Shown: piece after piece, positions 34,621 through 41,044 of the stretch | How the letters are laid out: each line of letters begins with the position of its first letter | Position numbering within the stretch: position 1 is the stretch's first letter | DNA from: Saprospiraceae bacterium | GTDB lineage: Bacteria; Bacteroidota; Bacteroidia; Chitinophagales; Saprospiraceae | Length of the DNA: 49,162 nucleotides | Direction of reading: 5' to 3' | NCBI GenBank assembly: GCA_020436835.1 | Contig: JAGQWZ010000272.1 | Location: forward strand, 1 to 49,162 | The notes under the pieces: model-generated | The model's database searches: none | What the model saw: the letters and a program-made list of their open reading frames with translations, nothing else | What the model was told of the DNA's origin: nothing | Made by a program: the position numbers and the translations under genes

Positions 34621-35853
34621 ATGAAATCCGGTATGCCGAGATCAAATGATGCCTCTGACATTAATCTGTCCTGGTTATTTGGAAGTCTACTGACTCTAAG
34701 TCTCTCCACCCTATTTTTCCTGTCAATTACGTCCTTACGTGGCCAGAACATAAGTAACCCGGAACGAGGCTACGCTCAAACCGTTCTCCAATCAATGGAC
34801 CCGGGATCAAAAGGTCAAACAAAAATTAATATCACTCTTCCTCCGTCTGAACCAATCTGCCTTGTCAACTCATTACCCCCAACCGTCCATGATCTTCCAT
34901 CAAAAAGATCCCGGGAAGAACTTATTGCCGCCATGGAAAATATCGGTCAACAGATGGTCCGAGATCCATCGCTGACCCTTGTTGTATCAGGACCGGATAT
35001 TGTGGGTTCTCACTATCTATTTGTCCGCACCTATACGCTTTCAGGCACCGAAAGCCAGATAGATATCGAGGAGAAACTCTGTATAATCTGGGATCCGAAT
35101 CCCCCCGTGTTAGCTAACATTCCTCCCGATTGTACACGCTCTTGTGGTGCCGATCTTCCGGATTGGCCACAGGTACAAGGCATCGACCTGGAGTGGGATC
35201 ATGTTGTGGTAATTCCATCATCTAATGTAATCGAGCTGGCGTGTGGTGAAAAAGTGAAGCGTAGCTGGACAGCCATAGATGGTTGCGGAAACATCTCTGA
35301 AGCATCGCAAATTATCAATCTGACCAGCCAGATGCCGATCCTCACTGTTCCCGAAGATACGATCATACACTGTAGTGAGGGTATTCCGGCACCAGACTAT
35401 ATAATGGTGGAGGGTTGTTCAAAAATCAATGTTGGATTAAAAGAAATTGTCTCGCCAGGAATTGATTGCAACTATTTTCTTACACGCGTCTGGACCGCAA
35501 AGGACGCTTGCGGTCAAGTTGTAAGGGATACTCAAGTGATACAGGTTATTGATACGATACCCCCCGACATTATACCGATTGGCCCCATGATCGCCAACGT
35601 GAAATCCGGTGATGAGATTGTGGTGGATGGAGATATCAACAGTGCCCTGCTTAAAGAAGAAGATCTCGAGATTAGGGATCAATGTTGCACCCCGGAATGC
35701 ATCATTTCCAATCAATTGATTACCCAAAAACTTCCCGATGGCACCGGTGGTACTTGCACGAAGTGGAAATGTACCGCTACAGTATCCGATCTCTGCGGGA
35801 ATACTACAGAATATCATTATTTCATATTGCATTTAAATACGGATACACCCTGA
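34621..35853 (+). CDS. Secreted Cys-repeat protein B
   Basis: The open frame begins at ATG 34537, but the ATG at 34621 (410 residues) or 34633 places a normal signal peptide first (LFGSLLTLSLSTLFFLSI, ending SLRGQ). The mature chain has several HYR-like beta-modules with paired Cys: RSCGADLPDWPQV, IDGCGNISEASQI, IIHCSEGIPAPDYI, KDACGQVV and SDLCGNTTEYHYF. These match the modules of the preceding gene. There is no enzyme motif, no CHU_C or type A sorting tail, so the export route beyond Sec is unclear. Role unknown; a surface or matrix protein is inference. Confidence 0.7.
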   Translation: MKSGMPRSNDASDINLSWLFGSLLTLSLSTLFFLSITSLRGQNISNPERGYAQTVLQSMDPGSKGQTKINITLPPSEPICLVNSLPPTVHDLPSKRSREELIAAMENIGQQMVRDPSLTLVVSGPDIVGSHYLFVRTYTLSGTESQIDIEEKLCIIWDPNPPVLANIPPDCTRSCGADLPDWPQVQGIDLEWDHVVVIPSSNVIELACGEKVKRSWTAIDGCGNISEASQIINLTSQMPILTVPEDTIIHCSEGIPAPDYIMVEGCSKINVGLKEIVSPGIDCNYFLTRVWTAKDACGQVVRDTQVIQVIDTIPPDIIPIGPMIANVKSGDEIVVDGDINSALLKEEDLEIRDQCCTPECIISNQLITQKLPDGTGGTCTKWKCTATVSDLCGNTTEYHYFILHLNTDTP

Positions 35854-35897
35854 ATCGAGAGATCAGTTCCATCATCTTTCTCAACAACCCAAATGAA

Positions 35898-36062
35898 ATG
35901 GAAACTAAAATCACATCCGGGACAAAAGATCCCTCTTTACCGAAAATCATTTACCAGTCAAAATCTGATAGATACAAGGGTAGAAATAAGCTGCTTTCAC
36001 TGATTCTTGTCGTTTTTGCGATCTGGTATACTTTCGCATTAATCAGCATCGCTAACACTTAA
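35898..36062 (+). CDS. Possible 54-residue membrane peptide
   Basis: A short frame from ATG 35898 encodes a basic N-terminal part (KSDRYKGRNK) and a C-terminal membrane helix (LLSLILVVFAIWYTFALIS). It starts 44 bases after secreted repeat protein B in the same direction. The same frame is open upstream inside that gene, but the upstream part is featureless and out of phase. The hydrophobic tail argues for coding; no family is known. It could still be chance. Confidence 0.4.
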   Translation: METKITSGTKDPSLPKIIYQSKSDRYKGRNKLLSLILVVFAIWYTFALISIANT

Positions 36063-36143
36063 TATCAGCTTTTAGTAATAGCCTTATTTCAAGGAATGTC
36101 AAGAATGTTGATCAAGATTGGGTAATCACTTTGTACCATCGAT

Positions 36144-36926
36144 TTACAGACCTCCATTCAAGAGCCATTGTTTAAAATGGATCGTCCGATCAGCACTGAC
36201 ATCAAAGGTCTTATCCAAGGGAGAAACAAGGGTAATTTTTAACCTGGATTTGGAGTAGGTCAGAATTTGTCCTATACTTTGGTAACTGACAATAGATTGG
36301 CGGTTTATTCGAAAAAACTTCCCGGCAGGCAGTATTTTTTCCAACTGATCCAGGCTGTAATCGATCGGATATCTTCTATTTTCACTGTTCACATAAATGG
36401 TCAACCTCGATTCGTAAAGGTAATAGGCCGCTTCAGCCAGTTCTAAAACTTCTAAATATTGACCTTTTTTCACTAAAATCCGTTCACTTTTCAAATCGTT
36501 TGTAACCTGAGATTCAAGTTGCTCATTAGATCCGAATTCGGTTTTCTCATTTTGTAGCAGTGATGATACGGGTCTACGCTGAAGGAACCGGTTCATAGCT
36601 TTGGTAAAAGCTTCCCGTTTAATTGGTTTATATAAATAATCAATTGCGAATGCTTCAAAGGCATTCGAAATATATTCCGGATGAGAGGTAGTAAAAATAA
36701 CAGGGCAATTTAAACCAGTGTTCCGTAAAATTTCAAACGAAATTCCATCGGATAAATGCACATCTAAAAACAGAAGATCAGGATTCAGATTATTTTCCAA
36801 CCATTCAATAGATTCATGCACACTATCCAGTTGGGCCACTATCTGGTAGGATGGATTAAAATTATGAATGAAGCGATGAAGCCTGTCAATTGCCGGTTGT
36901 TCATCTTCAATTATCACTATTCGCAT
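36144..36926 (-). CDS. LytTR-type response regulator A
   Basis: The 260-residue protein has a receiver domain (VIIEDEQPA at the start with acidic pocket; LLFLDVHLSDG with the phospho-acceptor Asp55; VIFTTSH; Lys in YLYKPIK) and a C-terminal LytTR DNA-binding domain (about 155-255, with FFRINRQSIVSYQSI and LKITLVSPLD). Such regulators act as dimers on direct repeats. It is the last gene of the cytochrome operon, 12 bases after the DUF5777 gene, and has no kinase beside it. It is a paralogue of the regulator at 40289, so a shared kinase (41041) is possible. Confidence 0.93.
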   Translation of the reverse strand: MRIVIIEDEQPAIDRLHRFIHNFNPSYQIVAQLDSVHESIEWLENNLNPDLLFLDVHLSDGISFEILRNTGLNCPVIFTTSHPEYISNAFEAFAIDYLYKPIKREAFTKAMNRFLQRRPVSSLLQNEKTEFGSNEQLESQVTNDLKSERILVKKGQYLEVLELAEAAYYLYESRLTIYVNSENRRYPIDYSLDQLEKILPAGKFFRINRQSIVSYQSIGQILTYSKSRLKITLVSPLDKTFDVSADRTIHFKQWLLNGGL

Positions 36927-36938
36927 CGTACGGTAAGA

Positions 36939-37814
36939 TCATTTATTGCCTTTCAGACTAAATACCCTGGAGAGATTAAAACCGAAATGGATGCCACCAT
37001 CTGTCCAATCTCCAACGGTCTCAGTAATAAATCCTTTATAAACCATAGAAGTGGAATTAGTAAAATGAAGTTGAAATACATGACCACCTGTCTCTATGTC
37101 AAAACCTATACTTAGACTATTTCTGTAATGTTGCGCCAGTTGATCGGGCAGATTATAAAAATACTCAAGATTTATACTGACCCTTTTGGATATCTTTTGC
37201 CGACCTCCAATGCCGATAGAGAAGACATCATGTGATTCTGCATGCGTCTGTACGAGGTTTCGGTGTACTAATGTCGGCATGAGCTGCAAGCTAAAACCCT
37301 CACTGAATTTTCGTGCGATTAAAATCTGATGCCCGTAGTACAGCCGCGATTGAAATAGATTACTTGCATCCGGATCTTCGAAGCGAAGCGTATTTATCGA
37401 AGCCGTGGCCAGATAAGATAGACTTACAGGCATTATTCGCTTGCCGTTACTTTGTCGCAGGATTCGCATTTTAGCGTAAACGTCGTACATCTTTTCAAGA
37501 CTGCTGCGACCAAAACCCAAACTCAGATTGTCCGTAATGCCGAAATCTCCTCCGATCCTGATTGTCGCTCCATCCAGACCAAACAGATCATAGATTCCGT
37601 TGTTTACAAACCCAAATCTGTGACTGATCTTCACATCAAGAATTCCACGAGGGGTATTTTCTATACTGTGACTATTAATAATTCTGGAGGTTTTAAAAAT
37701 CGCAGAGGTATAATTGATCGTTTCTTCTTCCTCCAGCAAAGAGAGAAGATCTTCCTGAGCGGATACACGAAATAAATGAAATAAAGAAAATACCAATAGA
37801 TAGTACTTATTCAT
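36939..37814 (-). CDS. DUF5777-type outer-membrane beta-barrel protein
   Basis: This 291-residue protein has a signal peptide (YYLLVFSLFHLFRVSAQ) and a barrel-like mature chain: alternating aromatic strands and turns, HRFGFVNNGIYDLFGLDGA near residue 65, and GIHFGFNLSRVF at the C-terminus. It matches the DUF5777 group of Bacteroidota barrels that often sit beside YceI and c-type cytochromes. A pore or outer-membrane anchor for the redox proteins upstream is inference. It is 4 bases from the YceI stop and is co-transcribed. Confidence 0.8.
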   Translation of the reverse strand: MNKYYLLVFSLFHLFRVSAQEDLLSLLEEEETINYTSAIFKTSRIINSHSIENTPRGILDVKISHRFGFVNNGIYDLFGLDGATIRIGGDFGITDNLSLGFGRSSLEKMYDVYAKMRILRQSNGKRIMPVSLSYLATASINTLRFEDPDASNLFQSRLYYGHQILIARKFSEGFSLQLMPTLVHRNLVQTHAESHDVFSIGIGGRQKISKRVSINLEYFYNLPDQLAQHYRNSLSIGFDIETGGHVFQLHFTNSTSMVYKGFITETVGDWTDGGIHFGFNLSRVFSLKGNK

Positions 37815-37818
37815 AAGT

Positions 37819-38388
37819 TCACGATTTGGTGTAAAGCTGATAATCAGCCGAGACTTCTACCTGTATGTTTTCTGCTATCTTACCCTTAACCAATGAAGGA
37901 ATTTCAATATCAAAATCAGAAGGCGATACCACGAAATTACACCGGGCAGAAAAGACCCCGTCTTTTACCACAAATATGACGTCAGTTTGAATTTCCTTGT
38001 CCTTTTCTTTGACATTCAGAATACCCATGACAGGGATCACGTATTCACCGTCTTTATCAAGATCCAGTTTTGACAAATCAACCTCAGTGCTTTTAAACTT
38101 GGCCTTGGGATATTGATCGGACTCCATATAATTTTCATTAAAATGTGTCTGCATCAGGGCGTTCTTAAATAAAAAACCCTTGATCAACACTGAGAATTCA
38201 ACTTTCTGATTATCAAAGTCGACGATGCTAACTGCCTTCTCGTTCACTGCCTCTATTTCCTCCAGGGGTGTGTGCGAATAAAAGCTAATTACTCCCTCTT
38301 TGGTAAAATAGGTTTGTGCATCGAGATAGGCGATGGAAAATAAGAAATATGCGGAAATTAAAATGGTTACACTACGTTGCTGATTCAT
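37819..38388 (-). CDS. YceI-family periplasmic lipocalin-like protein A
   Basis: From the ATG at 38388 the protein has 189 residues with a signal peptide (VTILISAYFLFSIAYLDAQ). An upstream ATG at 38451 would overlap the OB-fold gene and bury the signal. The YceI barrel is recognisable: ISFYSHTPLEEIEAVN near the start, MQTHFNENYMESDQYPKAKF near residue 95, and FVVSPSDFDIEIP toward the end. Relatives bind isoprenoid lipids such as quinones. It sits between the OB-fold and DUF5777 genes. A second YceI gene lies at 44045. Confidence 0.88.
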   Translation of the reverse strand: MNQQRSVTILISAYFLFSIAYLDAQTYFTKEGVISFYSHTPLEEIEAVNEKAVSIVDFDNQKVEFSVLIKGFLFKNALMQTHFNENYMESDQYPKAKFKSTEVDLSKLDLDKDGEYVIPVMGILNVKEKDKEIQTDVIFVVKDGVFSARCNFVVSPSDFDIEIPSLVKGKIAENIQVEVSADYQLYTKS

Positions 38389-38396
38389 AAAGTTTA

Positions 38397-38810
38397 TTAA
38401 TTGATCAAAATACAATTCACTAATATTATATCCATAAGCTTTCCAGAGCATTCTCCTTTCACTTCAACACTCTGGCCTTCACTAAGCATTCCAAAATCAG
38501 ACTGCAGATTATGATTCATTTCACAAACAATCGTACTGAGAGGATCCCCTGTATCTAATACAATGGTAGCTTTTTCGGGGGTTAAATCCAGACTATGAAT
38601 TTCGCCGGATACGAGGACAGTCTTTCCCAAAAACTTTTCCAGAGCACCTTCCTCATCCTCCTCAAAGGCCTCAAACAAGGCCAGGGCGGAAATAGATTCC
38701 TCAGCTTTACGGTATTTGATATCATTGCGGGAATCTCTTTGTGTGTAATAATATACCAAACCGATTCCTACTACTGCAAAAAGGCCCAGGTAAATAAGAT
38801 ATTTTTTCAT
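38397..38810 (-). CDS. Membrane-anchored OB-fold (tRNA_anti-like) protein
   Basis: This 137-residue protein has an N-terminal membrane helix (LIYLGLFAVVGIGLVYYYT), an acidic linker (EAFEEDEEGALEKF) and an OB-fold-like domain: GKTVLVSGEIHSLDLTPEKA and GQSVEVKGECSGKLMDIILVNC. This matches small Bacteroidota proteins of the tRNA_anti-like OB group. It contains two Cys (one mid-domain, CEMNHN, and GECSG) that could be redox or metal sites. It lies 2 bases after the small cytochrome's stop; co-expression with cytochromes and YceI is certain from spacing. Confidence 0.78.
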   Translation of the reverse strand: MKKYLIYLGLFAVVGIGLVYYYTQRDSRNDIKYRKAEESISALALFEAFEEDEEGALEKFLGKTVLVSGEIHSLDLTPEKATIVLDTGDPLSTIVCEMNHNLQSDFGMLSEGQSVEVKGECSGKLMDIILVNCILIN

Positions 38811-38812
38811 AA

Positions 38813-39187
38813 CTAATTATTTGGAGCTCCATCATTTACCCAGGCTTCAATCTTTCTGATGTCACAATCCGGAAGCATGCTTTCGTTCTGAGGCATCGGT
38901 GAATAACCTGGTTCTCTTCTGATTGCACCCAATAGCCTTCCACTATTTACATAAATACTGATTTTATCATAACCTTCCAGTGTTACATTTCCCAGATTGA
39001 GAGAAGCGGCATGGCATTTATAACAACGATTAGACACGATATTGAGGATATCCCCGCTGTAGGTAATATTGTCTGTATTACATTCTGTGTCCATCCGGAA
39101 GTCTTCTTCCACATCATAGTAGCAGCCCATAAATAGCGCAAAAAGAAATATATGGTATACCGGCTTTTTCATTTTTATAATAGACAT
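38813..39187 (-). CDS. Mono-haem c-type cytochrome lipoprotein
   Basis: This 124-residue protein starts at ATG 39187, which directly follows the stop of the larger cytochrome. The signal ends at LFALFMGC, a lipobox-like site, so a lipoprotein is likely. One haem motif CYKCH (about residue 55) and a candidate axial Met in SPMPQNE. The tail (IRKIEAWVNDGAPNN) and the haem surroundings parallel the C-terminal half of the cytochrome at 39188 (IEAWINQGALNN), so one arose from the other. Role in periplasmic electron transfer is inferred. Confidence 0.85.
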   Translation of the reverse strand: MSIIKMKKPVYHIFLFALFMGCYYDVEEDFRMDTECNTDNITYSGDILNIVSNRCYKCHAASLNLGNVTLEGYDKISIYVNSGRLLGAIRREPGYSPMPQNESMLPDCDIRKIEAWVNDGAPNN

Positions 39188-39985
39188 TTAATTATTGAGT
39201 GCACCTTGATTTATCCAGGCCTCAATCACATTAATGTTGCACTGTGGAATCTGATTTCCACCCAAAGGCATTCTCAGAAATCCATTACTCCAGCTTATCA
39301 CTCCAAGAAGTTTACCAGAATTTGCCACACCTGCCACTCCATTGAAATTGGTAAGGCTTATTCCTGCGTTTGGATTGCTGCTGCCATGACAAGTGATACA
39401 ATATGTATTGAAGATCGGCTGCACATCCGAAGAAAAACTGACTGCCGTGGTATCACAGACATCACCTGCCATATTCTCACAGGTCATGTTCTCTGCACCT
39501 TGTAAAATCCATTTTCGGATTAACGCAATTTGCGGTTGGGTGAGCGCAGCATTGGGGGGTGGTGGCATTCGATCCTCCGCATCATCCTCTGTGATCTTTT
39601 CATATAGCTCTGATTTGTCCAAATCAAAAGGCACAACGACATCATCATGAGACATCAGGGATTCATAGCTGGTCAGGATCAGGTCATGTTCTGCAGTGAC
39701 CGGATCATGGCACCCTGCAAAGGCACAATTACCCTGTAGGATGGGTAAGATTTGGGATTCGAAATATACGATTCCCGTATCACAGGGTTCCGAAAGGGTA
39801 TCCACAGGGTTAATTATTGAAGTATCCCCTGGAGTGGTCGTAGTATCTCCTGGATTTACATTGGTTGTCGTATCCGTGATTTCCGGTTCCATCGGCCCCG
39901 GATCAAAAGGAATCTCGGTACGACAGGACCAGAGTGACATCAAAGCCAATAATATCAAGAAGGTCCATATTCTTAGAATCATCAT
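39188..39985 (-). CDS. Two-domain c-type cytochrome lipoprotein
   Basis: The ATG at 39985 (or 39982) gives about 265 residues; a TTG at 39991 is less likely. The signal ends LMSLWSC (lipobox), followed by a Thr/Pro/Asp/Gly linker. Domain one has the haem site CAFAGCH, a Cx4CH spacing instead of CxxCH, with a possible Met ligand in DRMPPPP. Domain two has CITCH with LRMPLGG. Both resemble the planctomycete-type cytochrome domains. Extra Cys (SEPCDTG, TCENM, DVCDT) could form disulfides. It heads the six-gene leftward operon. Whether the Cx4CH site binds haem needs experiment. Confidence 0.85.
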   Translation of the reverse strand: MMILRIWTFLILLALMSLWSCRTEIPFDPGPMEPEITDTTTNVNPGDTTTTPGDTSIINPVDTLSEPCDTGIVYFESQILPILQGNCAFAGCHDPVTAEHDLILTSYESLMSHDDVVVPFDLDKSELYEKITEDDAEDRMPPPPNAALTQPQIALIRKWILQGAENMTCENMAGDVCDTTAVSFSSDVQPIFNTYCITCHGSSNPNAGISLTNFNGVAGVANSGKLLGVISWSNGFLRMPLGGNQIPQCNINVIEAWINQGALNN

Positions 39986-40288
39986 CTGCAAAATCGATTA
40001 TTGAGAATCAATCCCGTTTAAGGTAAATTTTGGTCAATGGGAAAACTCATTCTTTGTGTTGGGAAATGGATGCCAATCTAGTAGACTCCCTCTCACGAAA
40101 ACAAAGGCTGACTTAACAAACCTGGTCGATAAAGTGGTAAACAGATTCATATGGTTAATTTAACCCAAAAATATGCCCTGGTCATTCAATAACCAGGGCT
40201 GATAACGACGAAAGAGATCTTTAAGAATCTGAAATAGAATTCTTTGCCGATGAAGGGGGCTCTTTCCCAGACTAAATTTTCTCCAAAA
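39986..40288 (-). other. Gap between the two LytTR operons
   Basis: This 303-base gap is the upstream region of the cytochrome operon and the tail of the kinase-regulator operon, both leftward. It holds a hairpin (40167-40199). I see no small gene and no clear promoter pair; TACCTTAA at about 40018-40025 on the minus strand is a poor -7 box at best. Confidence 0.5.
40167..40199 (-). terminator. Terminator of the kinase/regulator B operon
   Basis: Reading leftward, GCCCTGGT (complement of 40192-40199) pairs with ACCAGGGC (complement of 40175-40182) around 9 bases, followed by ATATTTTTGG. It lies about 90 bases after the stop of the LytTR regulator at 40289 and in the right orientation. Confidence 0.7.
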
Positions 40289-41044
40289 TCACCCAAGTAG
40301 CCATTTTTTAAAATGGGGAGAACGTTCGGTACTGACGATTGTTTCCAATTCCACTGGTGGCACCAGATCGATTTTGACCCGGCCCTTGGTATGACTGCTC
40401 ATAGTTCCAATGGAATCCATGTGGATAATGAATTTGCGATTAATCCGGAAAAATTCTTCAGACGGTAATTCCGACTCCAATGCTTCCAGGCTTTTGTTAA
40501 GGGGAAACCTCCTCCCTTCCCTGGTGATCGCAAAAGTGATCTTATCCCTGGAATAGAAATAGGCAATTTCATCCAATCGAATAAGATTTATCTTGGCCCC
40601 AACCTTGATCAGGAATCTACGGGAACCAATTGCACCATCCTCTTCATCGGTCACTCCTCCACTAGCGACGGTTTCATCCGGCGAATTCTGTACATAGTGG
40701 CGGAGTTTGGATAGGGCCCTTTCGAGATCAGCCTTCTTGATTGGTTTTAATATGTAGTCGATCGAGTGATGCTGAAAGGATCGCAGGGCATATTCATCAT
40801 AGGCTGTAGCAAAAATAATCGGACAGTCGACATCCACCTGATCAAAAATCTCAAAGCAATTACCATCGGACAGATGGATATCCATAAAAACCAGATCCGG
40901 AGCCGGGTTGTGACCAAACCAGGACACTGCGCTCTCAATACTTTCCAAAATACCGGATATGGTAATCGTGGGATCAATATCCCTGACATACTTTTGCAAC
41001 CTTGCTGCAGCCTGCGGTTCGTCTTCTATGATTAAAGCTTTCAT
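40289..41044 (-). CDS. LytTR-type response regulator B
   Basis: This 251-residue protein starts with ALIIEDEPQAAARL, has the phospho-acceptor Asp55 in LVFMDIHLSDG, Lys in YILKPIK, and a LytTR domain (about 145-250, FFRINRKFIIHMDSI, GRVKIDLVPP). Its ATG overlaps the TGA of the sensor kinase by 4 bases (ATGA), so kinase and regulator are a cognate pair. It is a close paralogue of the regulator at 36144: both share SFEIL/CFEIF surroundings, the KPIK block, and HFK-x-WLL at the C-terminus. The target genes are unknown. Confidence 0.94.
   Translation of the reverse strand: MKALIIEDEPQAAARLQKYVRDIDPTITISGILESIESAVSWFGHNPAPDLVFMDIHLSDGNCFEIFDQVDVDCPIIFATAYDEYALRSFQHHSIDYILKPIKKADLERALSKLRHYVQNSPDETVASGGVTDEEDGAIGSRRFLIKVGAKINLIRLDEIAYFYSRDKITFAITREGRRFPLNKSLEALESELPSEEFFRINRKFIIHMDSIGTMSSHTKGRVKIDLVPPVELETIVSTERSPHFKKWLLG

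Noticed and set aside
34389..34751. 120-residue minus-strand ORF across the GC-rich palindrome and the start of secreted protein B
   Set aside because: It overlaps the signal-peptide region of a better-supported gene and has no recognisable feature; the palindrome inside it explains its Arg/Pro-rich part.
35682..35897. Possible frameshift joining secreted protein B to the following frame
   Set aside because: Protein B has a natural stop after a complete module, and the overlapping part of the other frame lacks any repeat or signal; only its last 54 codons look coding.
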